Source: Phycisphaerae bacterium
Lineage (GTDB): Bacteria > Planctomycetota > Phycisphaerae > UBA1845
DNA length: 64,000 bases
Assembly (NCBI GenBank): GCA_029260215.1
Contig: JAJDDQ010000076.1
Coordinates: 42,455-106,454, forward strand
Direction of reading: 5' to 3'
This document shows, piece by piece, positions 33,260-42,524 of this stretch. The first letter of the stretch is position 1; each line of letters begins with the position of its first letter. The position numbers and the translations under genes are program-made. Under the pieces are notes generated by a model. That model worked only from the letters and a program-made list of their open reading frames with translations. It was not told the origin of the DNA and did not search any database.

Positions 33260-36153
33260 AGAGTAGAACTTTTGTGCAACCAATGTCCACTGACTCGAAA
33301 AGTCGCAGCTTTGCGTGGCGGAGGATTGCGCTCGTTGGGCTTTGCCTTGGCGGGCTGTCGTTCATGCCGTGCTTCGCCGGTGAGCGTATCGAGCTTGACG
33401 GCGAATGGAACCACTGGATCGACGCCCAGACGAACGTGCCGGTCAACGTGCCGTTTTCCGTCGAACCCATGAACACAACCAGCGTTTACCAAAGGAGTTT
33501 TACGGTACCTGCCGACATGTGTGAGGACGTTGTGCTGCTTCGTTTCGACGGGGTCGGCGGACAGGCGACGATCTTCCTTAACGGAGTCGAACTGGGGCAG
33601 CACGGATCGTTTACACCATTTTTCTTCGATGTCGCCGCCCTTATCAACATCGGTGGTGAAAACGATCTCGTCGTCACCATCAACGACCTCCACGACGCGA
33701 CGACCATCCCGTTCGACGGCATTGCCTGGGTGGACTTTTCCGGCATTATTCGGAGCGTGTACCTGGAGTGCGCCGATCAGGCCATCCTGCTTTCAAGCCA
33801 GCCGCAATACCAGATTTCCGAGGATTACTCCGTCGTCAACGGCGAGGTGTTTGTCGAGGCGCACGCAGCGCCGGGTGCGACGGTTTCGTTTTTCGGTGCG
33901 ATTGTCGATGGCGAGGTGGGCACGTGGGACGTCCTGGCTTCGATGGACTGGGTCGTCGCGACGGCCGACGCTACGGGGCTGGCTTCGTCAACGCTTGCGT
34001 TTTCAATGCCGGACCCGGAACTCTGGTCGCCGGATTCGCCAAGACTGTACGGTCTTTACGTTGTGGCGAACGTCGACGGTTTGACCGCTGACGAGCGTTT
34101 CGTATCGACCGGATTTCGCAACATCAGCGTCAGCGGCAACGATGTTCTGCTCAACGGTCAGCCGCTCCTGCTCAAAGGTGTCTCGCGTCACGACATCTAC
34201 CCCGACACCGGGTACGTCGGAACTGACGCACAGATTCTGGAAGACTTGCAGCGTATCAAAAACACGGGGGCCAACTACCTTCGCACGATCCACTACCCGC
34301 AAGACCCTCGGGTGCTGGACATCGCCGACCAGATCGGGCTTCTCGTTTCTGAAGAGGTGCCGGCTTGGGCGAATTTCTTCGATCCACAGATCAGACAGAG
34401 ACTTTACACGCTTCTGGAGGAGATGATCCGGCGGGACATGCACCACCCGTCGATCTTCCTGTGGATCACCGGCAATGCGACGGTGCGCCCGATGCCCTAC
34501 GCACTGGAAGCCCAGCAGATCGCCAAGGGCCTCGATCAAAATCGCCTGGCGTCCTACATCATTGACATCAACGAAGCTGAGGCTGAGGACATCGCCCTGG
34601 ACGTTGCGTTCTTCGAGGATGCCCAACTCGATCTCTTTATGAAAATCGGCTGGTGGTTCCAATACCTCGCGGAGCTTCAGGAGAATTGGGCGCGCATGCC
34701 CAAGGACATCCCCGTCATCATGGTGGAGTTCGGGCAGGAAGGTAACGATCGTGAGCCGCTCGTTGTGGGCGGCCCGAATCCGTGTTGGTGGAGTGAGGCG
34801 AGTCAGGCCAGCGACGTGAACGTGATGCTCGAAGCATGGCGACCGCATCTGCCTCAGTACAACGCGCAGGAACACCTCGCGGGCATGGTCTATTTTAACT
34901 TCACAGATTTGGATTGGCCTGGAATTGTCGAGCAGCAACCCGACCACATCCCGTCCATCCATACGGGACTTGTCTACGAAGATCGCATTCCCAAGCTCGT
35001 GATACAAACACTCACGAATTTCTATTCGACATTGCCGACCAGCTTTGTGGGCGTGCCGGAGATCGGCGACGACGGTGTCGAGCCGGTGTTCGATACGGCG
35101 ACCAATTTGGGGCCGGTGGTCAACGACCTGTATCGGGACACCGGCCTGTCGATCAATGCGGACGGCGACACGATCTATTACGCCTCGAATGGGTCAAGCA
35201 ACGACGATGCCGCCCAGCGCAAGCTGTTCTTCTCAACGAAAGAGAGTGGAGCGTGGACGGCTCCTGTGCTCGTTGACATGCTGCAGGAAACAGAGGCGGT
35301 CGCGTTCCGAAGATCGCCGTGCATTTCCTACGATGGGCAAACTCTCTATTACACGCGCGGGGAAGTCGACGTCGTTTGTTTCACCTGGCCTGTCATCAAC
35401 GTCCGCGTGGTTCAGTCCCGCATCTGGAAGACGGAATTCGTGCAGGGCAACTGGTCCGACCCCGTGGACCTGGGGGACGTCGTCAACGGCGTCGATGACG
35501 AGCGGTCAGCCTCCGACCCGAGCATCTCAGCCGATGGTAACACGCTGTTTTTCAGCTCGGATCGGGACGGCGGCAACGGCCAACTCGACCTTTGGATGAG
35601 CACGCGCGTGGGCGGCGTATGGACCTCGCCGGTTAACCTCGGCCCGGACATCAATTCCGGCTTCGACGACCACGAACCGGCAGTCTCGCCGGACGGCACG
35701 ACGCTCTATTTCGCCTCGAATCGCCCCGGCGGGTACGGCAACGGTGATATCTGGGTCAGCCGATGGGTTGACGGGCAATGGGCATCGCCCAGGAATCTCG
35801 GTCCGGGAATCAACACGAGCGGCGGCGAAAATGAGCCGGAGATTTCGAAAGACGGTCGCCACCTCTACTTCACCGGGGTTCGGACGGGCGGGGTTGGAAT
35901 CGACGACCTGTGGTTCGCCACGTCTGTATTCGCCCCGGCGGACTTCGATCAGGACGGCGACGCGGACTTGCTGGACTTTTGGCACATGCAACAATGCTTT
36001 TCGGGAGACGGCGTTCCGCAGAACGATCCGATCTGCATGAACGCGCGGCTGGACATGGACACCGATGTTGATTTGGACGACTATGAGTTGTTCCAATCCT
36101 GTGTCCTCGGTCCGATAATGCCGGTCGATGCGGGCTGTCTTGTTACGGAGTAG
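33256..36153 (+). CDS. GH2-like protein with PD40 propeller and dockerin-like tail; acid/base Glu replaced
   Basis: ATG 33256 overlaps the preceding stop as ATGA; ATG 33283 is a possible alternative. A signal peptide (RRIALVGLCLGGLSFMPCFAG) is followed by a GH2 sugar-binding domain (~50-190), an Ig-like domain and a TIM barrel (~300-600) with LLLKGVSRHDIYPDTGYVG and NYLRTIHYPQDPRVLDIADQIGLLVSEEVPAW. At the acid/base site the expected GNE reads HPSIFLWITGNATV, so Glu is Ala408. The nucleophile region VIMVEFGQEG keeps Glu491. A PD40/TolB-like propeller (~650-930, repeats such as SPDGTTLYFASNRPGG) and a dockerin-like tail (DFDQDGDADLLDFWHMQQCF, DMDTDVDLDDYELF) follow. Catalysis by the normal retaining route seems unlikely; a binding role is possible. 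Confidence 0.87.
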   Translation: MKSRTFVQPMSTDSKSRSFAWRRIALVGLCLGGLSFMPCFAGERIELDGEWNHWIDAQTNVPVNVPFSVEPMNTTSVYQRSFTVPADMCEDVVLLRFDGVGGQATIFLNGVELGQHGSFTPFFFDVAALINIGGENDLVVTINDLHDATTIPFDGIAWVDFSGIIRSVYLECADQAILLSSQPQYQISEDYSVVNGEVFVEAHAAPGATVSFFGAIVDGEVGTWDVLASMDWVVATADATGLASSTLAFSMPDPELWSPDSPRLYGLYVVANVDGLTADERFVSTGFRNISVSGNDVLLNGQPLLLKGVSRHDIYPDTGYVGTDAQILEDLQRIKNTGANYLRTIHYPQDPRVLDIADQIGLLVSEEVPAWANFFDPQIRQRLYTLLEEMIRRDMHHPSIFLWITGNATVRPMPYALEAQQIAKGLDQNRLASYIIDINEAEAEDIALDVAFFEDAQLDLFMKIGWWFQYLAELQENWARMPKDIPVIMVEFGQEGNDREPLVVGGPNPCWWSEASQASDVNVMLEAWRPHLPQYNAQEHLAGMVYFNFTDLDWPGIVEQQPDHIPSIHTGLVYEDRIPKLVIQTLTNFYSTLPTSFVGVPEIGDDGVEPVFDTATNLGPVVNDLYRDTGLSINADGDTIYYASNGSSNDDAAQRKLFFSTKESGAWTAPVLVDMLQETEAVAFRRSPCISYDGQTLYYTRGEVDVVCFTWPVINVRVVQSRIWKTEFVQGNWSDPVDLGDVVNGVDDERSASDPSISADGNTLFFSSDRDGGNGQLDLWMSTRVGGVWTSPVNLGPDINSGFDDHEPAVSPDGTTLYFASNRPGGYGNGDIWVSRWVDGQWASPRNLGPGINTSGGENEPEISKDGRHLYFTGVRTGGVGIDDLWFATSVFAPADFDQDGDADLLDFWHMQQCFSGDGVPQNDPICMNARLDMDTDVDLDDYELFQSCVLGPIMPVDAGCLVTE

Positions 36154-38122
36154 AGCACTGGTGAAATCCGCATACACGCGAACCGCGCCCGCCTCGGCTG
36201 CGTTTGCCCGACTTGTGCGCAGGTCGCCATCGTTCTGCCTGCTGGTCATCCTGAGCCTGGGCGTCTGGGGATGTCCGGGATCGCCCCTCGCGGAAATGCT
36301 CGGCATCCCCCGTAACCAGGACTCCGATTCCGACGGTGGAGCGATGGACGGCATGCCCGGCGACGGGGAGGATTCGGAAACCGTCGAGATGGCGGAAATT
36401 CCGATTCCGGTCATTGTGGCGTTCAATGTTCAGGACGGGGCTACCAGCCTGGAGTGGGTAATCTCCGACGCGCTCGAGGCAGAAACGGTTTCCAGCTACA
36501 TCGTGCAGCGCTCCGAGGAGCCTGACACCGGATTTACCGGTACACGTGTCATCGCCCGGTTTGACCAGCCGCCGTTTATCGACACAGACATCCGACCCGG
36601 CACGACGTATTACTATCGCGTGGTGGCTGTCGGACTCGCTGGTGATGAGGGTCAGCCGTCCGAGACGATCATGTTGACCGTGCCCAGTTCTCCGGGGCAA
36701 ATTTTCATCGCGGCGGGTGACATTGTCGGCATCGTCGATCTGAACATTCTGGGGGTTTCCGATCTCAACGGGGCGAATCCGGACTTCGCCAGCGAAAACG
36801 TCCAGAATATTGTTCGGGCGCAAGGCTCACAACTCTGGCGAATCGGCACGACCAGATGGAACCCAGGCGACGTGCTCGTTGAAGCGGAACTGTTCGATCG
36901 CGAAATTTTCTTCGGCACCACGATCGAGCACGCCCGCGATCCGCAGTTCTACAACTTCGATTACATCGATCGCGCCGTTACCAACGTCATCGGCAGCGGC
37001 GGTTCGCCGATCATCACCATCGACAGCATGCCCAATTCGCTTGCACGAAACACCGGCCTGCTGTTTCGCAGCCCGAATCTGAGCTGGTCGGATAACCTGC
37101 GTAACAGCCCCCCGCGCGATGCGGAAGTCTTCGCCGAGGTAGTCGTCCAGATTATCGCACATTTCCGACGCGGTTTTGCCGGTGGTTTTGAATTCGATCT
37201 GCCGATTTGGGAACTGTGGAATGCGCCCGATCTCACCCAATCCACCGATGGCACAAACGGAATCTACTGGACCGGAACCCTGGATGAGTTCAGCGACATG
37301 TTCGCCGTCGTGTACAACAGGGTTAAGGAAGAGTATGGCGACGGCGTGTCTTTCGGCGGCGCGGGTTTTGTTAAGCCGGTGTCTGTTGGAAGTTTTCTGG
37401 ACCAGCTCGCAGCCCGCGACGTCACGCCCGATTTCGTGTCCTATTCCGCCTACGACGATCAGATTGCCGGGCTTGCGGAATTCGCGTCCGCCGTCCAGAC
37501 CGAAGTTGTCAGCCGAGGGTTGGACAACCTCGACGTGATGCTCTCCGGCTGGAATCTCGCACTGCCCCGGCTGGGCATTGACCCGGACTTCTTCTTTGTC
37601 ACCAATCAGCCCAAATTCGACAGCACAGGGCACGCGATTCAATATCTGGCGGTTTTCCAGACCGCTCTGGACCTCGAAGTAGACATCGTGCTGCATGAGG
37701 GATTGCGCGACTACTCAACGGGTCTCAACCTCGGGCTGATTACCACGACGAATCTCAAAAAACCAGTGACCAGTCTGGTCGAAGCGTTGCAAAGCTACCG
37801 AAATCGTAAAGATCGCCTGCGACTTGAACCGGAGGAGACGATCGGATTGGCTGGCGTTAACGAAGATCGAACCGAGGTCACGGTGATCGTAGCTAATCCC
37901 CAAGACAGCGAAACCGAGTTTTCCGTGGATATCGACGATCTGCCGTGGGACGAGGAGACGGGCTACAGTTGGACGTTGACGATTTTGAACGACGCCTTTT
38001 TCGGCATCAACGGCGGCTTCGCGGGCGACGTCGCCGGCGGCGGCAGCGGAACGCGTTTGCGCATCGTGGACGTCGAAATGGCTCCACAGAGCATCATGCG
38101 ACTCGACGTTGTGCGCGACTAA
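36128..38122 (+). CDS. GH39-like lipoprotein with FN3 domain; both catalytic Glu positions replaced
   Basis: ATG 36128 overlaps the GH2-like gene by 26 bases; a GTG at 36161 with GGAG ten bases upstream is a good alternative. The lipobox is CLLVILSLGVWGC. An acidic linker leads to a fibronectin type III domain (~95-185, ending YYYRVVAVGLAGDEGQPSE). The TIM-barrel part (~190-570) resembles GH39/clan A: the acid/base site reads IWELWNAPD where WNEP is expected (Ala366), and the nucleophile strand reads VMLSGWNLA where ITEW is typical (Gly474). A closing beta-sandwich (GVNEDRTEVTVIVANPQDSETEF) fits GH39. It is predicted to be non-hydrolytic, perhaps carbohydrate-binding. Family assignment is by motif layout only. 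Confidence 0.78.
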   Translation: MRAVLLRSRALVKSAYTRTAPASAAFARLVRRSPSFCLLVILSLGVWGCPGSPLAEMLGIPRNQDSDSDGGAMDGMPGDGEDSETVEMAEIPIPVIVAFNVQDGATSLEWVISDALEAETVSSYIVQRSEEPDTGFTGTRVIARFDQPPFIDTDIRPGTTYYYRVVAVGLAGDEGQPSETIMLTVPSSPGQIFIAAGDIVGIVDLNILGVSDLNGANPDFASENVQNIVRAQGSQLWRIGTTRWNPGDVLVEAELFDREIFFGTTIEHARDPQFYNFDYIDRAVTNVIGSGGSPIITIDSMPNSLARNTGLLFRSPNLSWSDNLRNSPPRDAEVFAEVVVQIIAHFRRGFAGGFEFDLPIWELWNAPDLTQSTDGTNGIYWTGTLDEFSDMFAVVYNRVKEEYGDGVSFGGAGFVKPVSVGSFLDQLAARDVTPDFVSYSAYDDQIAGLAEFASAVQTEVVSRGLDNLDVMLSGWNLALPRLGIDPDFFFVTNQPKFDSTGHAIQYLAVFQTALDLEVDIVLHEGLRDYSTGLNLGLITTTNLKKPVTSLVEALQSYRNRKDRLRLEPEETIGLAGVNEDRTEVTVIVANPQDSETEFSVDIDDLPWDEETGYSWTLTILNDAFFGINGGFAGDVAGGGSGTRLRIVDVEMAPQSIMRLDVVRD

Positions 38123-38395
38123 TACGTAACCACACCTGCACTACGCGTTTTCAGGCTGGTGATCGGCGAAACCGTCCTTGTCGCAATCCACGCTATTTTT
38201 TGAATGTTACACTTGACGGGAAACTCATCGTCGCCGAACAATCCGAAATCACCGGTCGATCTGCGGAATCGGACGGGTGAAACGTCGCTCGGGAATCGTC
38301 CGGAATAATCAGCCGGACGTCTCGAATACCGCGTTTGGCGACGCGGCTGAAAGCAAGGCGCGCACGCTCAGGAAAAAGCGAATTGGAGGAAAGCG

Positions 38396-39880
38396 ATGGT
38401 TGTTTGCAAACCCACGCGGCGACAGATGCTGGCGACGATGGGTGTCGGCGGGACGCTGGCAGCGTGGTCCGGGTGCTCGGGTACAATGCCCGGCCCGGAC
38501 ACCACCGGGCAGCCGCTCACGCCGCCCGAGATGCCCGACGACCTCGACCTGCGGCTTCTGAACCGTATCACGTTCGGGCCGACGGCCGATCAGTTCGAGG
38601 AAATCGCACAAATCGGATACGACGCTTTTCTGGAAGAGCAACTGAATCCGGAGCGCATCGCGGACACGGCGACGGACGACGCGTTGCGTTCTCTGCCGAC
38701 GCTGCGACAACCACTCGCCGAGCTTGCCCAGGCGGAGGAACCGGATTTCGTCGCCGAAGAACTCGTCCTGGCCCGCGTCATCCGTGCAACGCAAAGTAAC
38801 CGCCAGCTTCTCGAACGCGTCGTGGAATTCTGGACCGACCACTTCAACATTTATCACGCCGGCGACGCCATCAAGATATTGAAAACCATCGACGATCGCG
38901 AGGTCATTCGCGCCAACGCGCTTGGAAATTTCCGCGATATGCTACACGCCTCATCGCGCAGCCCAGCCATGCTTGTCTATCTGGACAATGCCACGAACCT
39001 CGCGGGCGCACCGAACGAGAATTACGCGCGTGAACTGCTCGAACTTCACACCGTTGGCCGAAACAGCGGCTACGTGCAAGAAGACGTTGAAGAACTGGCC
39101 CGAGCGTTGACCGGGTGGAGCGTTGTCCAGGACGGCCTCGCTGCGGGTTCATTCGTTTTTCGAGCGAACCTTCACGACGACGGCCCGAAGCAAGTCATAG
39201 ACCTGTCGCTGCCCGCCAGCGGCGGGATGGACGACGGGCGCATGGTATTCGATTACCTGGCTGGTCTGCCGCAAACGGCGCGATTCATCGCGACCAAACT
39301 CGTCAAACATTTTGTGGCTGAGAGCGCACCGCAATCCGTGGTCGATCGCGTGACCGACGCGTTTCTCACATCCGACGGGGATATGAAAACAATCCTGCGT
39401 GAGGTGTTCGCCCGCGAGTCCATGAGATTGGCTGAGCCTAAATTCAAGCGTCCGCTCCACTTCATCAGCGACATCATCCGCCGCACGGGTGCCCGCATCG
39501 ACGAGAGTGAAGAGCTCGGGTTCTGGCTGTATGTTCTGGGCCACGTGCCCTTCCTCTGGCCCGCGCCGGACGGTTACCCCGACGTCGCCGAGCATTGGGC
39601 ACCGGGTTTGCTCAACCGCTGGAACTTCGCGACGGCGTACAGCTTCGGCGATCTGGTGGGCGCTCGGTTCGATGTGCTCGCGCGCGTGCAGCGTGAAGGG
39701 GATTACGCTCCTGCCGCCGTCGTTGACCTTTGGGATCGCATGTTTTTCGCCGGCCAAATGCCTCGGGACGAACGGGCTGCACTGCATGCCTACATCACGG
39801 ACGATCCCGAGGACGAGGGTCGTTTGATCTATGAATCATTCGCGATGGCCATCTCGATGCCGTCCTTTCAGTGGCATTAG
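38396..39880 (+). CDS. DUF1800 family protein
   Basis: ATG 38396 follows GGAGG by six bases. The N-terminus has a Tat-like or lipoprotein-like signal (KPTRRQMLATMGVGGTLAAWSGC). The DUF1800 pattern is complete: LLNRITFGPTADQFEEI, ERVVEFWTDHFNIY, FRDMLHASSRSPAMLVYLDNATNLAGAPNENYARELLELHTVG, ELARALTGW and the late KRPLHFISDIIRRTG. Members are paired with DUF1501 proteins in many planctomycetes and other bacteria; the function is unknown but extracytoplasmic. The DUF1501 gene follows 12 bases later, so the two form an operon. Confidence 0.93.
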   Translation: MVVCKPTRRQMLATMGVGGTLAAWSGCSGTMPGPDTTGQPLTPPEMPDDLDLRLLNRITFGPTADQFEEIAQIGYDAFLEEQLNPERIADTATDDALRSLPTLRQPLAELAQAEEPDFVAEELVLARVIRATQSNRQLLERVVEFWTDHFNIYHAGDAIKILKTIDDREVIRANALGNFRDMLHASSRSPAMLVYLDNATNLAGAPNENYARELLELHTVGRNSGYVQEDVEELARALTGWSVVQDGLAAGSFVFRANLHDDGPKQVIDLSLPASGGMDDGRMVFDYLAGLPQTARFIATKLVKHFVAESAPQSVVDRVTDAFLTSDGDMKTILREVFARESMRLAEPKFKRPLHFISDIIRRTGARIDESEELGFWLYVLGHVPFLWPAPDGYPDVAEHWAPGLLNRWNFATAYSFGDLVGARFDVLARVQREGDYAPAAVVDLWDRMFFAGQMPRDERAALHAYITDDPEDEGRLIYESFAMAISMPSFQWH

Positions 39881-39892
39881 GAGCAAAGATCG

Positions 39893-41179
39893 ATGCAAAC
39901 CAAGACACCCACAAAGAACGGCTGCCCGGAATATCACGCGTTGCAGAGGCGATCCTTTCTCCGAACTCTGGGCCAAGCCAGCGCAGCGGCCGCTTTGGTT
40001 ACGCCGGTCTGGCTGCCGAAACTGGTTTTCGCTCAAAGTGAGAACAGTGAGCGCGACTTGTTGGTATGCGTTTTTCTTCGCGGCGGCGCGGACGGGCTGA
40101 CGCTTTGCGTTCCGCACGCCGAGCAAGCCTATTACGACGCCCGCCCCACGCTGGCAATCCCGGCCCCCGACTCCGTCCTATCCAACCGCGCGACCGACCT
40201 GGACGGCTTCTTCGGACTGCCGCCGGCGCTCGCTCGGCTGAAACCGATTTACGACGCGCGGCAGCTCGCCATCGTGCATGCCACCGGTTCGTCACACCCG
40301 ACGCGTTCGCATTTTGAAGCTCAGGATTTCATGGAAGCCGGCACGCCGGGCGACTCCACAGTCGTCACCGGTTGGCTCGCCCGACATCTCCATAGCGTGC
40401 GGGAGGCTGACGACGTCGTGCTCCGCGGCATGGCAGCCTCAACGACTATTCCGCGAACCCTGGGTGGAGCACCCAAGACCGTCGCCATCACATCCATCGA
40501 CGAATACGGACTCGTCGGGCGGGAGGAAACGCGCGATGCGCAGCTCGACCTGTTCCGCGAAGTCTACGGCTCATCGAACGACGTCTTGAGCGCGGCTGCC
40601 AACAACATAACTACCACAACGAGCCTGATCGACCGCATCAAATCCAGTCCTTACACACCCGCCGGCGGTGCAGCCTACCCGACCGACGGGTGGGGTGAGG
40701 GGTTGAAGACCATCGCGCGATTGGCCAAGGCGGATGTCGGTCTCGAGGCGGCGTGCATCGATCTCGACGGGTGGGACACGCATGCCGAACAAGGGTCGCT
40801 CAACGGCGAACTCAACGGGCTTATGGATCGCTTCGCACGCGGGTTGGAAGCCTTCCACGCAGACATGGCTGACCGCATCGACAGGACTACGGTTGTCGTT
40901 CTCTCTGAATTCGGACGTCGTGTTGACGAGAACGGAAGCAAGGGCACGGATCATGGTCACGGAAACGCCATGTTCGTCATGGGCGGCCACGTCAACGGCG
41001 GGCAGGTTATTACGGATTGGCCTGAATTGTCGCCGGACGCGCTCGACGATCGTCGCGATCTCGCAATCACGATCGACTATCGCGACATACTCAGCGAAGT
41101 GCTCACCAAGCGCGCCGGCAACACGTCACTCGAAGCGGTGTTCCCCGGGTATGCGCCCGAATTTCGCGGCGTGGTGTAG
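39893..41179 (+). CDS. DUF1501 family protein
   Basis: ATG 39893 lies nine bases after AGGAG. A Tat-type signal is present (RRSFLRTLGQASAAAALVTPVWLPKLVFA). The body shows the DUF1501 hallmarks: DLLVCVFLRGGADGLTLCVPH, DGFFGLPPALARLKPIYDARQLAIVHATGSSHPTRSHFEAQDFMEAG, and WDTHAEQGSLNGELNGL...TTVVVLSEFGRRVDENGSKGTDHGHGNAMFVMGG. The fold is related to alkaline phosphatase and sulfatase-like proteins, but no activity is established. It probably forms a functional unit with the DUF1800 protein. Confidence 0.93.
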   Translation: MQTKTPTKNGCPEYHALQRRSFLRTLGQASAAAALVTPVWLPKLVFAQSENSERDLLVCVFLRGGADGLTLCVPHAEQAYYDARPTLAIPAPDSVLSNRATDLDGFFGLPPALARLKPIYDARQLAIVHATGSSHPTRSHFEAQDFMEAGTPGDSTVVTGWLARHLHSVREADDVVLRGMAASTTIPRTLGGAPKTVAITSIDEYGLVGREETRDAQLDLFREVYGSSNDVLSAAANNITTTTSLIDRIKSSPYTPAGGAAYPTDGWGEGLKTIARLAKADVGLEAACIDLDGWDTHAEQGSLNGELNGLMDRFARGLEAFHADMADRIDRTTVVVLSEFGRRVDENGSKGTDHGHGNAMFVMGGHVNGGQVITDWPELSPDALDDRRDLAITIDYRDILSEVLTKRAGNTSLEAVFPGYAPEFRGVV

Positions 41180-41209
41180 CGCGGTTTCAGTGAAGTCGCG
41201 ACGTGTCGC

Positions 41210-41692
41210 TTAACTCTTGCCGATTCGCACGAGGTGCTCGGTCATTTCTTCGCTCGACAAGTGCTCGGTGTCGAGTTCGACCAGCCGGCGAATCTTGTCG
41301 CCGATCATCGCTGCGACGCGATCCGCCATCGTCACGCGGTCTTCCTCGGAGGCCGTCAACATCACCGGGTCTTGATGAGGCCAATGCGCCCGAACCGGCG
41401 CTTCCATACCCACGGGGCATGTCTCGGCGGCGGCGTTGTCACAGAGCGTGATGATGATGTCCATCGGCTGGCCCGCGAATTCGTGCCAGCTCTTTGACCG
41501 GGCCTGCTCAATGGACAACCCCAGCTTTCGCATGGCTTTGATCGCCAGCGGGTGAACGAATCCAGCCGGGTGCGATCCCGCGCTGTACGCACAGAACCGC
41601 TGACCGCCGACATGCCGCAGCAGCGCTTCCGCCATCTGCGAGCGACAGGCGTTGCCGGTGCAGAGAAACAATACCTTGATTTGCGTGTTCAT
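41210..41692 (-). CDS. arsC: Arsenate reductase / low-molecular-weight protein tyrosine phosphatase family
   Basis: ATG 41692 is chosen over the upstream TTG of the track. The phosphate-binding loop VLFLCTGNACRSQMAEALLR is at the N-terminus with the catalytic Cys in CTGNACRS. YSAGSHPAGFVHPLAIKAMRKLGL and the ITLCDNAAAETCP segment support the thioredoxin-coupled ArsC type, with candidate resolving cysteines at LCDNAAAETC. HWPHQDP contains the general-acid Asp. No ars operon surrounds it, so a phosphatase role remains possible. It is transcribed divergently from ispF. Confidence 0.88.
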   Translation of the reverse strand: MNTQIKVLFLCTGNACRSQMAEALLRHVGGQRFCAYSAGSHPAGFVHPLAIKAMRKLGLSIEQARSKSWHEFAGQPMDIIITLCDNAAAETCPVGMEAPVRAHWPHQDPVMLTASEEDRVTMADRVAAMIGDKIRRLVELDTEHLSSEEMTEHLVRIGKS

Positions 41693-41766
41693 CGATCGTA
41701 CCGTACCCCGTTCCCACAATGCGGGAAACGGAATTCCAAAAAAGCGCCTTTTGCGGAGCGACCGCC

Positions 41767-42255
41767 ATGACCGCTCAACACCGCTTCGGTATCGGATATG
41801 ACATTCATCGCCTCGTCCGGGATCGTCCGCTCATACTCGGCGGTGTCGAGATCGACCACGACAAGGGCCTCCTCGGTCACAGCGACGGCGACGTCGTGCT
41901 CCACGCCGTCACCGACGCCCTGCTCGGGGCCGCCGGCATGGGCGACATCGGAGAATTATTTCCCGACACCGACGCACGCTACAAGGACGCCGACAGCAAG
42001 CTCCTCCTGGCAGATGTCGTCAATCGCGTGCAGGAAGCCGGTTACAGTATCGGCAATGTGGATCTTATCATACACGCGGAGAGGCCTAACCTTTCCGCCC
42101 ATAAGGTCCGAATACGCAATCGCATCGCAGACATCCTGCATTTGCCCGTCGGCAACCTCAACGTCAAAGCGAAAACCAACGAAGGCTTAGGCCCCGTAGG
42201 CACGCGTGAAGGCGTCGCCTGCACGGCCATCGCATCGCTCATGAAGATCGAGTGA
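41767..42255 (+). CDS. ispF: 2-C-methyl-D-erythritol 2,4-cyclodiphosphate synthase
   Basis: ATG 41767 has GGAG eight bases upstream; the track start is upstream of this. About 162 residues, the normal family length. IspF converts CDP-ME 2-phosphate to MEcPP in the non-mevalonate isoprenoid pathway as a zinc-dependent homotrimer. Motifs: RFGIGYDIHRL with the metal-binding Asp and His, LGHSDGDVVLHAVTDALLGAAGMGDIGELFPDTD, and the C-terminal NVKAKTNEGLGPVGTREGVACTAIASL. No other isoprenoid gene lies nearby. Confidence 0.97.
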   Translation: MTAQHRFGIGYDIHRLVRDRPLILGGVEIDHDKGLLGHSDGDVVLHAVTDALLGAAGMGDIGELFPDTDARYKDADSKLLLADVVNRVQEAGYSIGNVDLIIHAERPNLSAHKVRIRNRIADILHLPVGNLNVKAKTNEGLGPVGTREGVACTAIASLMKIE

Positions 42256-42380
42256 ACGCACCATCGCGACGGTGCCATATTGCTTTGGAAATGGTAACAG
42301 GTCAGCAATCTGCAATGGCGATGTCTTGGCATGGAGGCGTGCTGGTTGAGAATAATGTTGGGTGGGCCTGGCGGCGTCCG

Positions 42381-42408
42381 CGCGGACTGAAGTCCGCGGC
42401 TCGTTGGG
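42381..42408. repeat. Dispersed short palindromic repeat, copy 2
   Basis: CGCGGACTGAAGTCCGCG forms an eight-base-pair stem around GA, and the following CGCGGCTCGTTGGG (42395-42408) is an exact 14-base match to 2926-2939. It lies in the 270-base gap between convergent ispF and fliM, where no gene is evident. It fits a mobile or REP-type intergenic repeat. Confidence 0.5.
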
Positions 42409-42524
42409 TGCATTTGAAAACCGAGCAGGTTACGTACGAATGCAGCCCTTGAGCGGATCGGCATTGCACACGGCTGACTTTTTACTGGAAATGAAAGGGA
42501 TGCGCCCTTCAATCGCTCGGCTGT

